A DNA stretch of 64,000 bases from Microbacterium pullorum (GCF_014836535.1 NZ_JACSQP010000002.1:372001-436000), one strand, 5' to 3'; positions 36,782 to 49,166 are shown, counted from the first letter of the stretch. Translations and numbers: made by a program. Notes: generated from the letters alone by a model not told the origin.

Positions 36782-38216
36782 CGTCCGCTTCCTGTGCGGA
36801 CCGAGCCCGGGCCGCGAGATCCGCTGCCTTGGTTCCCGGTCGGTTCGTCTCGACCCACCCCTCGACGTTGCGCTGGGGGGCGACGCTCAAAGCCAGTGCG
36901 CCGGCGGGGACATCCTTGCGGATGACGGCGCCTGCACCTGTTTTCGCGCCGTTTCCAATCCTAACCGGCGCGACGAAGACGTTGTGCGACCCGGTGTGCA
37001 CTTCATCACCGATCTCGGTGCGATGTTTGGCGATGTCGTCATAATTCGCGGTGATCGCGCCCGCTCCGAGGTTCACTCCGGTGCCGATCGTGGTGTCGCC
37101 GATGTACGACAGGTGCGGCACCTTGCTGCCGGCGCCGATGGTGGAGTTCTTCGTCTCGACGAACGTGCCGATCTTGCCGGCGTCGCCGAGGTAGGTGCCG
37201 GGGCGCAGGTACGCGAACGGGCCCACCGTCGCCTTCGCCCCGATGACGGCGAGAGTCGCGTCGGAGCGGGTGACGGTGGCATCCTCCCCCACCTCGCAGT
37301 CCACCAGGCTCGTGTCGGGACCGATGACGGCGCCGGATGCCACAGTGGTGGTGCGCAGGATGTGGGAGCCCGGGAGCACGGTGACATCGGGCGCCAGCGA
37401 CGCGGTCACGTCGATCCAGGTGGTGGCGGGGTCGAGGATGGTCGCGCCCTCGAGCTGCCAGCGGCGCACGACGCGGGCGTTGAGCAGGCGCGCCGCCTCC
37501 GACAGCTGCACGCGGTCGTTGACCCCGAGCGCCGTCGCCGCGTCGGGCGCGGTGAGGGCGGCGACCGGTGCGCCGTCGGCGCGCAGCAGGCCGACGACGT
37601 CGGTGAGGTACATCTCGCCCTGGGCGTTGTCGGTGCCCACCCGCGCCAGCTGGGTGCGCAGTGCGTCGGCGCGGAAGACGTACACCCCGGCGTTGATCTC
37701 GGTGACCTCGACCTCGGGGGCCGTGGCATCCTTCTGCTCGACGATGCGTGCGACCGCACCCGTGGAGTCGCGGATGACCCGGCCGTAGCCGGTCGCGTCG
37801 TCGAGCACGGCGGTCAGCAGCGTCGCGGCCGCGTGGGCGGTGCGGTGCAGCTCCACCAGACGCGCCATCGTCTCGGCCTCCAGCAGCGGCACGTCGGCCG
37901 AGAGCACCAGCACATCGCCGGTGAACCCGTCGAGCCTCTCGAGCGCGACCTGCACGGCGCGCCCCGTGCCGGGCACCTCGTCCTGGTCGACGATGTGCAC
38001 GTCGGGACCGATGCCGGCGACCGCGTCGGCGACGAGGTCGCGCTCGTGCCGCACGACGACCAGCACCTGGGCGGGTCCGAGGTCGCGGGCGCTGTCGAGG
38101 ACGTGCCCGATCAGCGGGCGCCCCCCGATGCGGTGCAGCACCTTCGGCAGCTTCGACTTCATGCGGGTGCCCTGGCCGGCGGCGAGCACGATGACGGCGA
38201 GCGCGTTGTCTGTCAT
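36771..38216 (-). CDS. glmU: Bifunctional UDP-N-acetylglucosamine pyrophosphorylase / glucosamine-1-phosphate acetyltransferase
   Basis: A 481-residue enzyme supplying UDP-GlcNAc for peptidoglycan. The N-terminal nucleotidyltransferase has VIVLAAGQGTRMKSKLPKVLH, VLVLSADVPLLEAETM and ATGYGRVIRD; the C-terminal left-handed beta-helix domain has LAVIGAKATVGPFAYLRPGT, FVETKNSTIGAGSKVPHLSYIGD and HNVFVAPVRIGNGAKTGAGAVI. ATG at 38216 is certain from the conserved N-terminus. It lies one base past the tRNA-Gln discriminator, so the ribosome site, if any, is the GGAG at the end of the tRNA. It overlaps prs. Confidence 0.96.
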   Translation of the reverse strand: MTDNALAVIVLAAGQGTRMKSKLPKVLHRIGGRPLIGHVLDSARDLGPAQVLVVVRHERDLVADAVAGIGPDVHIVDQDEVPGTGRAVQVALERLDGFTGDVLVLSADVPLLEAETMARLVELHRTAHAAATLLTAVLDDATGYGRVIRDSTGAVARIVEQKDATAPEVEVTEINAGVYVFRADALRTQLARVGTDNAQGEMYLTDVVGLLRADGAPVAALTAPDAATALGVNDRVQLSEAARLLNARVVRRWQLEGATILDPATTWIDVTASLAPDVTVLPGSHILRTTTVASGAVIGPDTSLVDCEVGEDATVTRSDATLAVIGAKATVGPFAYLRPGTYLGDAGKIGTFVETKNSTIGAGSKVPHLSYIGDTTIGTGVNLGAGAITANYDDIAKHRTEIGDEVHTGSHNVFVAPVRIGNGAKTGAGAVIRKDVPAGALALSVAPQRNVEGWVETNRPGTKAADLAARARSAQEADDGA

Positions 38217-38217
38217 G

Positions 38218-38289
38218 CTCCGCCGCCAGGATTCGAACCTGGGCCTAACAGCTCCAAAGGCTGTCGTGCTGCCGTTACACCACGGCGGA
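38218..38289 (-). tRNA. tRNA-Gln (anticodon UUG)
   Basis: The 72-nt cloverleaf has acceptor TCCGCCG/CGGCGGA with discriminator G, anticodon stem ACAGC/GCTGT around loop CTTTGGA giving anticodon TTG, and T-arm CCAGG-TTCGAAT-CCTGG. CCA is not encoded (G then CA). The glmU start codon begins two bases after the tRNA end. A GC-rich hairpin touches its 5' end. Confidence 0.95.
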
Positions 38290-38316
38290 CCGGCTGCCCG
38301 CGCACGGGCAGCCGGT
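38289..38316 (-). terminator. Hairpin terminator of the GH53 gene, abutting tRNA-Gln
   Basis: A 12-bp perfect stem, ACCGGCTGCCCG / CGGGCAGCCGGT, with loop CGCA. It lies 22 bp past the GH53 stop in transcription direction. Its far end overlaps the first base of tRNA-Gln, so the tRNA either has a promoter inside this stem or depends on read-through. Confidence 0.7.
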
Positions 38317-38337
38317 TCAAGTCTGCCAGAGGGGAGG

Positions 38338-41982
<3,645 letters not shown>

Positions 41983-42068
41983 TCTTGCGCGCTCCACGCG
42001 AAGCCGGGAAGGGTCCGCTCGGCGTCGTTACCGAACCGTGATCGACAGCGAGGGCGGATAATGGGCGG

Positions 42069-42566
42069 ATGGTTCAGCAGACGGACGAGGTCGACCGCAT
42101 CGTCGGCGCGTGGAAGACCCAGCGACCGGATCTGGACTTCTCCCCGCTGGAGGTGCTCTCCCGCGTCGATCGCCTCTCCCGCCACCTCGACCGCGCGCGC
42201 CGCGACGCCTTCCGCCGCAGCGACCTCGAGCCCTGGGAGTGGGACGTGCTGTCGGCGCTGCGCCGCGCCGGCGAACCGTTCCAGCTGAGCCCCAAGCATC
42301 TGCTGCAGCAGACGCTCGTCTCCAGCGGCACGATGACCAACCGCATCGACCGCCTCGTGGCACGCCGGCTCGTGCACCGCGAGGCCGACCCCGCCGACGG
42401 CCGCAGCGTACTCGTCACGCTCGCCGACGACGGCCGCATCCGCGTGGACGCGGCCATCACGCGCCTGGTGGATGCCGAGGCGACCCTGCTGGCGGGGCTG
42501 TCGCGATCGGACCGCGACCGCCTGGCCGCGCTGCTGCGCAAACTCAGCCTCGGCTTCGACACCTGA
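42069..42566 (+). CDS. MarR family transcriptional regulator
   Basis: A 165-residue winged-helix regulator. After an N-terminal dimerisation helix (EVLSRVDRLSRHLDRARRDAF) the fold continues with LEPWEWDVLSALRRAGEPF, recognition helix region SPKHLLQQTLVSSGTMTNRIDRL and wing RREADPADGRSVLVTLADDG, with a slight shift of the usual RLVHREADPADGRS signature, then a C-terminal dimer helix. Such proteins usually respond to small phenolic ligands. It is divergent from the GH53 gene over 131 bp and may regulate neighbouring genes, but no second palindrome beyond the LacI-type operator is seen there. Confidence 0.92.
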   Translation: MVQQTDEVDRIVGAWKTQRPDLDFSPLEVLSRVDRLSRHLDRARRDAFRRSDLEPWEWDVLSALRRAGEPFQLSPKHLLQQTLVSSGTMTNRIDRLVARRLVHREADPADGRSVLVTLADDGRIRVDAAITRLVDAEATLLAGLSRSDRDRLAALLRKLSLGFDT

Positions 42567-42575
42567 CGCCCACGC

Positions 42576-42650
42576 CGTCGGAATTCCTGCTCAGCGACCG
42601 TGAGCACCTCGTGCCGACCGGTTCCGGCGCGCACAGCCTGAATTCCGACG
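42576..42650. repeat. Long imperfect inverted repeat after the MarR gene
   Basis: Arms CGTCGGAATTC (42576-42586) and GAATTCCGACG (42640-42650) match perfectly; the symmetry extends about 10 bp inward with mismatches (CTGCTCAGCG against CGCACAGCCT). It lies 10 bp after the MarR stop and could terminate that gene or be a dispersed intergenic element. Confidence 0.55.
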
Positions 42651-42759
42651 CGCCGCCCGACGCTGACGCCGTCGGCGCGGTCAGTGGGTGTGGGCCTGCT
42701 GAGCCTCCAGGGCTCGGCGTCGGGCTGGCCGCCGCCCGAGCCTCTGGGACGATGGGATC

Positions 42760-43710
42760 ATGCCCGTCTCCCCCCGTCCCGTCCGCGACGGCGTCGGCGC
42801 GACCCGCCTGCGGGTGCCCCTCACCGGCCCGTGGGAGACCATCGCCGACTACGTGCTCGAGCGCTTCGGTCACGTCGACCGGCAGGTGCTGCATGACCGC
42901 ATCGACCGCGGCGACATCGTCGACGCGAGTGGAGCCGCCGTGCAGCGCAACACTCCGCTGGGGGCGACCGAGTTCATCTGGTACCACCGGGAACCGCCCG
43001 CCGTCGAGCGCACCGTGCCCTTCGATGAGGAGATCCTGCATCTCGACGACGACCTCGTCGTCATCGACAAGCCCCACTTCCTGCCGACGACGCCCGGCGG
43101 CCGGTTCCTGAACCACACCGCGCTGGTGCGTCTGCGCCGCCGACTCGACAACCCCGACCTGGTGCCCATCCATCGCCTGGACCGTGCCACCGCCGGCGTG
43201 CTGATGTTCTCCGCACGGCCCGCCACCCGCGGCGCCTACCAGTCGATGTTCGAGCGGCGCGAAGTGCAGAAGTTGTACGAGGCCGTCTCCGCCGCTCCCC
43301 CCGACGGCCTGCCGACGTTTCCGCTGGTCCACCGCAGTCACATCCAGAGATTCCGCGACAACCTGTGCGTGCAGACGCGGCCGGATCTCCCCCCGAACGC
43401 CGAGACGCTGATCGAGCTGATCAGCACCGGCACGAGCGTCGGCGGCCACGCCGGGCTCGAGGTCGTGCACACACGCCTGCGACCCCACACCGGCCGCATG
43501 CACCAGCTGCGCGTCCACCTGGCGCAGCTGGGGCTCGGCATCCTCGGTGACCGGTACTACCCCGAACTGCTCCCGGAGACCCCCGAGGACGATCCCGAGC
43601 GCCCGCTGCAGCTGCTGGCGAAGGCCCTGCGCTTCACCGACCCACTGTCGGGACGGCCGCGCCTGTTCACCAGCCGGCGCCGCCTCGCCGACGCGCCGCC
43701 GCGCGGCTGA
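42760..43710 (+). CDS. RluA family RNA pseudouridine synthase
   Basis: A 316-residue enzyme isomerising uridine to pseudouridine in rRNA or tRNA. The N-terminus has an S4-like segment (VDRQVLHDRIDRGDIVDASG). The catalytic domain contains VVIDKPHFLPTTPGG and PIHRLDRATAGVLMF with the nucleophile Asp141, and ends with RLRPHTGRMHQLRVHLAQLG. The ATG at 42760 begins right after a spacer of about 190 bp. The target position is unknown. It is followed by the ABC-F gene 60 bp later on the same strand. Confidence 0.93.
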   Translation: MPVSPRPVRDGVGATRLRVPLTGPWETIADYVLERFGHVDRQVLHDRIDRGDIVDASGAAVQRNTPLGATEFIWYHREPPAVERTVPFDEEILHLDDDLVVIDKPHFLPTTPGGRFLNHTALVRLRRRLDNPDLVPIHRLDRATAGVLMFSARPATRGAYQSMFERREVQKLYEAVSAAPPDGLPTFPLVHRSHIQRFRDNLCVQTRPDLPPNAETLIELISTGTSVGGHAGLEVVHTRLRPHTGRMHQLRVHLAQLGLGILGDRYYPELLPETPEDDPERPLQLLAKALRFTDPLSGRPRLFTSRRRLADAPPRG

Positions 43711-43770
43711 ACCGGCTGCGGCCGGCGAGCGGAGCACGGTCCCAGCCGCGCCACCTACGCTGGAGGGAAT

Positions 43771-45591
43771 ATGGCGCATCTTCTCGGGGCCGAGGCCCTG
43801 CATCTCGAATACCCCACCCGTGTCGTCTTCGACGGCGTCTCGATCGGCGTCGACGAGGGGGACCGCATCGGCATCGTCGGTCGCAACGGCGACGGCAAGT
43901 CCAGCCTCATGGCGATGCTCGCCGGACGCGTCACGCCCGACTCCGGCCGCGTGACGGTGCGTGGCGGTGTCACCGTGGGTGTACTCGACCAGGCCGACAC
44001 CCTCCCCGATGACATCACGGTCGCCGAGGCGATCGTCGGCGATCAGGCGGAGCACGAGTGGGCGCGTGATGCCCGCACACGCGATGTCGTGGCGGGGCTC
44101 GCCGCAGACCTGCCGTGGGATGCCGCGCTCGGCACCCTCTCCGGCGGCCAGCGCCGACGGGTCGCCATCGCGCGGCTGCTCACCGGCGACTGGGACGTGC
44201 TCATGCTCGACGAGCCGACCAACCACCTCGACGTCGAGGGCATCGCGTGGCTGGCGGAGCACCTGAAGCGCCGCTGGTCGGCGTCGTCCGGCGCGCTGCT
44301 GGTGGTCACCCACGACCGGTGGTTCCTCGATGAGGTGTGCACCCGCACGTGGGAGGTGCACGACCGCCTCGTCGAGCCGTTCGAGGGCGGGTACGCCGCC
44401 TACGTGCTGCAGCGTGTCGAGCGCGACCGGCAGTCGGCGGTCATCGAAGCCCGACGGCAGAACCTCGCTCGCAAGGAGCTCGCCTGGCTGCGCCGCGGCG
44501 CCCCCGCCCGCACCTCGAAGCCGAAGTTCCGCATCGATGCCGCCAACGAGCTCATCGCGGACGTGCCCGAGATCCGCGACCCCGTCACGCTGCAGTCGCT
44601 CGCGGTCTCCCGCCTCGGCAAGGATGTCGTCGACCTGCTCGACGTGTCGGTGTCCTACCCCGCCCCGGGCGGAGGCACGCGCGACGTGCTGCGCACCGTC
44701 GAATGGCGCATCGCTCCCGGCGAGCGCACCGGCATCCTGGGCGTGAACGGCGCCGGCAAGTCCACGCTGCTCGGGCTCATCGCCGACACCGTCGAGCCCA
44801 CGGCGGGGCGCGTGAAGCGCGGCAAGACCGTGAAGGTCGCCACCCTCACCCAGCGGATGGACGAGCTGGACCCGCACATGAACGACCCGGTGCGCGTGGT
44901 CATCTCGGGCCTGCGCACCAGCTACACCCTGGGCACCGGCTCCAAGGCGCAGGATCTGACGCCGGGACAGCTGCTGGAACGCATGGGCTTCTCGAGCGAG
45001 CAGCTGTCGACCCCCGTGAAGGACCTCTCGGGCGGGCAGAAGCGGCGACTGCAGCTGCTGCTGATCCTGCTGGAACAGCCGAACGTGCTGATCCTGGATG
45101 AGCCGACCAACGACCTCGACACCGACATGCTCGCGGCGATCGAGGATCTGCTGGACTCGTGGGCCGGCACCCTGCTGGTCGTCTCGCACGACCGCTACTT
45201 CCTCGAGCGGGTCACCGATCAGCAGTACGCCATCCTCGACGGACATCTGCGGCACCTGCCCGGCGGCATCGACGAGTACCTGCGTCTGCGCCACGCGCAG
45301 CAGCGCGCCGCCGCGGCCGGTCCCGCCACGCCTGCTTCCGCGACTCCCGCACCGACCTCGACCCTCTCCGGGGCCGAGCGCCGCGTCGCCGAGAAGGAGC
45401 TGTCGGCGCTGGATCGCAAGATCGAGAAACTGCAGAAGGCTCTCGACGAGATCGACGTGAAGATCGCCGACTCCGCCGGGTCCACCGCCTACGACGACGT
45501 CGCCGAGCTGTACCGTCGGCGCGACGCGCAGGCCGCCGAGATCGCGTCGCTTGAGGAGCGCTGGCTGGAGCTCGGCGAAGAGCTGGGTTGA
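43771..45591 (+). CDS. ABC-F family ATP-binding protein (Uup/EttA-like)
   Basis: A 606-residue soluble protein with two ABC ATPase domains and no membrane segments. Walker A motifs are VGRNGDGKSS and GVNGAGKST; ABC signatures LSGGQRRRVA and LSGGQKRRLQ; Walker B MLDEPTNHLDV and ILDEPTNDLDT. The second domain is followed by a Pro/Ala linker and a C-terminal coiled coil (residues about 540-606), as in Uup. ABC-F proteins act on the ribosome as translation factors or antibiotic-protection factors; which applies is not readable from sequence. It ends 28 bp before a strong terminator. Confidence 0.93.
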   Translation: MAHLLGAEALHLEYPTRVVFDGVSIGVDEGDRIGIVGRNGDGKSSLMAMLAGRVTPDSGRVTVRGGVTVGVLDQADTLPDDITVAEAIVGDQAEHEWARDARTRDVVAGLAADLPWDAALGTLSGGQRRRVAIARLLTGDWDVLMLDEPTNHLDVEGIAWLAEHLKRRWSASSGALLVVTHDRWFLDEVCTRTWEVHDRLVEPFEGGYAAYVLQRVERDRQSAVIEARRQNLARKELAWLRRGAPARTSKPKFRIDAANELIADVPEIRDPVTLQSLAVSRLGKDVVDLLDVSVSYPAPGGGTRDVLRTVEWRIAPGERTGILGVNGAGKSTLLGLIADTVEPTAGRVKRGKTVKVATLTQRMDELDPHMNDPVRVVISGLRTSYTLGTGSKAQDLTPGQLLERMGFSSEQLSTPVKDLSGGQKRRLQLLLILLEQPNVLILDEPTNDLDTDMLAAIEDLLDSWAGTLLVVSHDRYFLERVTDQQYAILDGHLRHLPGGIDEYLRLRHAQQRAAAAGPATPASATPAPTSTLSGAERRVAEKELSALDRKIEKLQKALDEIDVKIADSAGSTAYDDVAELYRRRDAQAAEIASLEERWLELGEELG

Positions 45592-45618
45592 CCCGCCCCG
45601 CGGCCGCACTCCGGCGAT

Positions 45619-45656
45619 GACGATGTCGCCGGGTCGACTCCCCCGGCGGCATCGTC
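45619..45656. terminator. Bidirectional terminator between ABC-F and the solute transporter
   Basis: A 15-bp stem (45619-45633 with 45642-45656, one G-U pair) and loop of 8 nt. It separates the convergent genes ending at 45591 and 45672. Confidence 0.8.
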
Positions 45657-45671
45657 CTGCGCATCAGCGGA

Positions 45672-46589
45672 TCAGAGCAGGCCGTTCTCCTCGAGCCAGG
45701 CCGACGCGATGTCCGCCGGGGACATCTGGTCTTCGGTGCTCTGCACGTTCAGCGCGACCAGGCCCTCCGGTGTCAGTGCGGCGCTGATCGGGTCGAGCAC
45801 CTCGGCGAGCTCGTCGGCGAGGTCGGCGCCCACGACCGGCACGACGTTGGATGCCAGGAACAGTCCTTCCGGGTCGTCGAGCACGACGAGGTCCTCGGTC
45901 TGGATGCGCGGATCGGCGGTGAACACGTTCGCGATGTTCACCTCGCCGGCGACGAGGGACTCGACGGTCGTGTCACCGGTGGCCTCGAAGGCCACGTCGA
46001 CGCCGTACACGTCGGCGAGCCCGGTGGGGCCGTAGGGGCGCTCGGCGAGTTCGGGCGGGCCGCCCAGGGTGAGCGGCACGCTGAGGCCCGCGAGGTCGGC
46101 GATGGTGGTCACGCCGTTCTCCTCGGCGAACGCCGCCGTGACGGTGTAGGAGTCCTGGTCGGTGGCGGTGGACTGCTCCAGCACCGTGATGCCCTCCGGC
46201 AGCGCCTCGACGAGCGCCGCATACACGTCGTCGGCGGTGCGCGCCTGGGTGTCGGGCTCGAAATACTGCAGCAGGTTGCCGGTGTATTCCGGGAACACCG
46301 TGATCGCGCCGCTCTCGATCTCGGGCATGTAGGCGTCGCGCTGGCCGATGTTGAACGAGCGCTCCACTGTGTAGCCGGCGTTCTCCAGCGCCTGCGCGTA
46401 GATCTCGGCGATGATCTCGTTCGAGTAGTACGCCTGCGAACCGATGACGATCGTCTCGGTGTCCGCGCCGGCATCGCCGGTGTCGGTGGCCAGCGGATCG
46501 GACGAGGCGCAGCCGGCGAGCACGGCGCTCGCGAGGGCGAGGGCTGCGGCGCCGCCGAGAAGGCGGCGCGGGATGCGTGTGATGGGCAT
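45672..46589 (-). CDS. Glycine betaine/carnitine/choline-type ABC substrate-binding lipoprotein (OpuCC/OsmF)
   Basis: A 305-residue binding protein. A signal peptide (ALALASAVLAGCASSD) provides a lipobox with Cys near residue 27. The mature fold contains IVIGSQAYYSNEIIAEIYAQALENAGYTVE, FPEYTGNLLQYF and VVPVVGADLADELAEVLD, characteristic of the OpuAC/QAT quaternary-amine family. It captures compatible solutes outside the cell and delivers them to the permeases encoded upstream. It is the last gene of a four-gene operon with permeases and an ATPase, 21 bp after the second permease. Confidence 0.93.
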   Translation of the reverse strand: MPITRIPRRLLGGAAALALASAVLAGCASSDPLATDTGDAGADTETIVIGSQAYYSNEIIAEIYAQALENAGYTVERSFNIGQRDAYMPEIESGAITVFPEYTGNLLQYFEPDTQARTADDVYAALVEALPEGITVLEQSTATDQDSYTVTAAFAEENGVTTIADLAGLSVPLTLGGPPELAERPYGPTGLADVYGVDVAFEATGDTTVESLVAGEVNIANVFTADPRIQTEDLVVLDDPEGLFLASNVVPVVGADLADELAEVLDPISAALTPEGLVALNVQSTEDQMSPADIASAWLEENGLL

Positions 46590-46610
46590 GGTGATGGTCT
46601 CCTCTGTGCG

Positions 46611-47360
46611 TCAGGACGGGACGGGGGTGCGGTCGGTGGTCGGGGGTGCGGTGGGTGCGGAGGTCGTACGGCGGGTGTCGCGGGCGGCGCGCCCCGCGCG
46701 CAGGCCCCGCGGGACGGCGACGCGCTGCAGCACGGCGAACAGCAGATCCAGCAGCAGCGCGAGCGCGATGATCAGCAGGGCGCCGCCGAGCACCATGTCG
46801 TAGCGGCGGAGGGGAATGCCCGCGATGATGTACTGCCCGAGACCGCCCAGCGCGACGTATGCCGCGATCGTGACGGTCGCCACGACCTGCAGGGTCGCCG
46901 AGCGCAGGCCCGCCACCAGCAGCGGCAGGCCCAGCGGCACCTCGATGCGCCACAGCACCTGCCATTCGGTCATGCCCATGGCACGGCCGGAGTCGCGCAC
47001 CGCCCGGTCGACGGCCTCGACCCCGGCGTAGGCACCGGCGAGGATCGAGGGGATCGCCAGCAGCACGAAGGTCACGACACTGGCTTCGGGGCGGTTCAGC
47101 ACGCCGAACAGCAGCACCAGCAGGATGAGGAGGCCGAAGGAGGGCACCGCCCGCGCGGCACCGGAGATGACCACCGCGATCTCGCGGCCCCGGCCGGTGT
47201 GGCCGATGAGCCAGCCGAGGGGCACGGCGATGAGCGCGGCGATGACGACCGAGACGGCGGTGTACGCCAGGTGCACCCCCACGGCGGTGCCGATGGATGC
47301 CGCGCCCGACCACTGCTCGGGGGCGAAGATCCACGCGAGGGCCTCGAGGAAGAGGTTCAC
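46611..47360 (-). CDS. Compatible-solute ABC transporter permease (OpuCB/OsmW-like), second copy
   Basis: A 249-residue permease with about six membrane helices. The EAA loop appears as AMGMTEWQVLWRIEVPLGLPLLVAGLRSAT; VLLFGVLNRPEASVVTFVLLAIPSILAGAYAGVEAV is also typical of ProW/OpuC permeases, and a long basic tail follows. GTG at 47360 overlaps the stop of the first permease (GTGA). Two permease genes with one ATPase and one binding protein make a QAT-type importer, probably for osmotic protection. Confidence 0.92.
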   Translation of the reverse strand: MNLFLEALAWIFAPEQWSGAASIGTAVGVHLAYTAVSVVIAALIAVPLGWLIGHTGRGREIAVVISGAARAVPSFGLLILLVLLFGVLNRPEASVVTFVLLAIPSILAGAYAGVEAVDRAVRDSGRAMGMTEWQVLWRIEVPLGLPLLVAGLRSATLQVVATVTIAAYVALGGLGQYIIAGIPLRRYDMVLGGALLIIALALLLDLLFAVLQRVAVPRGLRAGRAARDTRRTTSAPTAPPTTDRTPVPS

Positions 47361-48046
47361 ACCGTCACCTCCTCACCGCGGGAGCTGCGGCTGACGCGCT
47401 CCGCCCCGTGGGCACTGGCCCGGCTCCACGGCAGCAGCAGGCGACCGGCGAGCACGAGCAGCAGATCCATCGCGACGGCGATGAGCATGACGGCGACGAT
47501 GCCGGCGAGCACTTCGGGCACGATGCGCCGCTGCAGCCCGTTGGTGAACAGGTAGCCGAGGTTGGTGACGCCGATGAGCACCCCCACCGTGGCGAGGGAC
47601 ACCGTGCTGACGGCGGCGACGCGCAGCCCGGCGAGGATCACCGGCCCCGCCAGCGGCAGGTCGACGCCCCAGAACCGGCGCACCGGACCGTAGCCCATCG
47701 CGATCGCCGCGAGCCGCGCATCGGGGTCGACCGCGTCGAACCCGTCGGCGACGGAGCGGGTGAGCAGCGCGATGGCATAGAGGGTCAGCGCGACGAGCAG
47801 GTTGACCTCGCTGAGGAAGCTGACCCCGAGGATGCCGGGGAGCAGTGCCAGCAACGCGAGTGAGGGGATCGTGTACAGCAGCCCGCTGATGGTCAGCAGC
47901 GGCCCGCGCACGAGCCGGTACCGCCAGGCGACCCACCCGAGCGGCACCGCGCACACGAGCCCCAGCAGCACCGGGACGACGCTCTGTCGGACGTGCTCGA
48001 GCGAGAGTTCGGCGATGAGCCCGATGTTCGCCAGTATCCAGTTCAC
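47357..48046 (-). CDS. Compatible-solute ABC transporter permease, first copy
   Basis: A 229-residue permease of the same family with about six helices. The EAA loop reads AIAMGYGPVRRFWGVDLPLAGPVILAGLRVAAV. The start NWILANIGLIAEL uses GTG at 48046, which overlaps the ATPase stop by 4 nt (GTGA). A longer in-frame reading upstream belongs to the ATPase region in another frame. It pairs with the second permease. Confidence 0.92.
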   Translation of the reverse strand: MNWILANIGLIAELSLEHVRQSVVPVLLGLVCAVPLGWVAWRYRLVRGPLLTISGLLYTIPSLALLALLPGILGVSFLSEVNLLVALTLYAIALLTRSVADGFDAVDPDARLAAIAMGYGPVRRFWGVDLPLAGPVILAGLRVAAVSTVSLATVGVLIGVTNLGYLFTNGLQRRIVPEVLAGIVAVMLIAVAMDLLLVLAGRLLLPWSRASAHGAERVSRSSRGEEVTV

Positions 48047-48780
48047 GGCGCGCGTCTCTCCCGTGCGCCGACGAACGCCGCGACGAAATCGGACGCGGGG
48101 TCGTCGCGGATCTCTGCGGGGGTGCCCTGCTGCGCGATGCGGGCGCCGCGCTGCAGGATGATCACCTGGTCGCCGAGGAAGAACGCCTCGTCGATGTCGT
48201 GGGTGACGAACACGATGGTCTTGCCGATCTCGCGCTGCAGGCGGGTGAGTTCGTCCTGCAGTTCGGCGCGCACGATCGGATCGACCGCCCCGAAGGGCTC
48301 GTCCATGAGCAGGATGTTCGGGTCGGCGGCGAGGGCCCGCGCGACGCCGACGCGCTGCTGCTGGCCGCCGGAGAGCTGGCTCGGGTAGCGGTCGGCCATC
48401 GCGGCATCCAACCCCACCGTCGCCATGAGTTCGAGGGCGCGTTCGCGGGCGGGGCCCCGGGCGACGCCGTTCAGGCGTGGCACGGTGGCGATGTTGGCGG
48501 CCACCGTCAGGTGCGGCAGCAGTCCGGAGTTCTGCATGACGTACCCGATGCTGCGCCGCAGCGCCACGGCGGGACGCGTGGAGATGTCGTCGCCGTCGAT
48601 CGTGATGGTGCCGGAACTGGGCTCGACCATGCGATTGATCATGCGCAGGAGCGTCGTCTTGCCGCAGCCCGAGGAGCCGACGAACACGGTCGTGCCGTGC
48701 GGCGGGATCTGCAGCGAGAAGTCCTCGACCGCGCGGGTGCCGTCGGGGAACGATTTGGAGACACCGCGGAATTCGATCAC
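48043..48780 (-). CDS. Quaternary-amine ABC transporter ATP-binding protein (OpuCA/ProV-like)
   Basis: A 245-residue ATPase. The Walker A is FVGSSGCGKTTLLRMINRM, the Q-loop IGYVMQNSGLLPHLTV, the signature SQLSGGQQQRVGVARAL, Walker B ILLMDEPFGAVDP and the H-loop IVFVTHDIDEAFFLGD. The C-terminus lacks CBS domains found in some osmosensing homologues, so gating is different or absent. GTG at 48780 lies 2 bp after the DUF427 stop. It energises solute uptake with the permeases. Confidence 0.94.
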   Translation of the reverse strand: MIEFRGVSKSFPDGTRAVEDFSLQIPPHGTTVFVGSSGCGKTTLLRMINRMVEPSSGTITIDGDDISTRPAVALRRSIGYVMQNSGLLPHLTVAANIATVPRLNGVARGPARERALELMATVGLDAAMADRYPSQLSGGQQQRVGVARALAADPNILLMDEPFGAVDPIVRAELQDELTRLQREIGKTIVFVTHDIDEAFFLGDQVIILQRGARIAQQGTPAEIRDDPASDFVAAFVGARERRAP

Positions 48781-48782
48781 CG

Positions 48783-49073
48783 TCAGTCGCCGACCTGCAC
48801 GTCCTGCCAGAACGCGACGTAGCCGGAGAAGTCCCGCCCCACTCGGTCGATCGCGCTGGGCAGGGGGTCGGGGTAGGCGAACGCGTTGTCGGCGTGCCCA
48901 TCGACCGTGTAGTACTGGCACCGCCCCTTCCAGGGGCAGGTGTAGGGCGTCGGGCTCTCGGTGAGGAGGTGCCACGCAACGCTGTCGGGCGGGAAATACC
49001 AGTTGCCCTCGATGCGGATGAGGTCGCCCTCGTCGGCCTCGGCGATCACGGTGTCACCCAGTCGTGCTCTCAT
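48783..49073 (-). CDS. DUF427 domain-containing protein
   Basis: A 96-residue DUF427 protein: AEADEGDLIRIEGNWYFPPDSV, TPYTCPWKGRCQYYTVDG and a C-terminal AFAYPDPLPSA..DFSGYVAFWQDVQV. The family is widespread in Actinobacteria and unassigned. ATG at 49073 has a GGAAGGA site upstream; an earlier in-frame ATG would add an atypical leader. It sits 2 bp before the ATPase gene and so may belong to the transporter operon. Confidence 0.92.
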   Translation of the reverse strand: MRARLGDTVIAEADEGDLIRIEGNWYFPPDSVAWHLLTESPTPYTCPWKGRCQYYTVDGHADNAFAYPDPLPSAIDRVGRDFSGYVAFWQDVQVGD

Positions 49074-49124
49074 CGCGGATCCTTCCGTCGCGTGGGGATA
49101 AAGGCTAACCGTCCCGTCGGACAC

Positions 49125-49157
49125 GTGCACCGTGTTGCGCGCGTGATCACGGTGCAC
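49125..49157. repeat. Inverted repeat between Eis-like gene and DUF427 gene
   Basis: Arms GTGCACCGTG (49125-49134) and CACGGTGCAC (49148-49157) with a 13-bp spacer containing TTGCGCGCG. It starts 10 bp past the Eis-like gene stop and lies 52 bp before the DUF427 start, so it could be a terminator or a regulator site. Confidence 0.55.
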
Positions 49158-49166
49158 TATCGCCGA

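Noticed and set aside
45973..47334. A 453-residue minus-strand frame bridging the binding protein and permease
   Set aside because: Same strand but another frame from two well-supported genes; it is rich in Arg/His/Ala without domain similarity.
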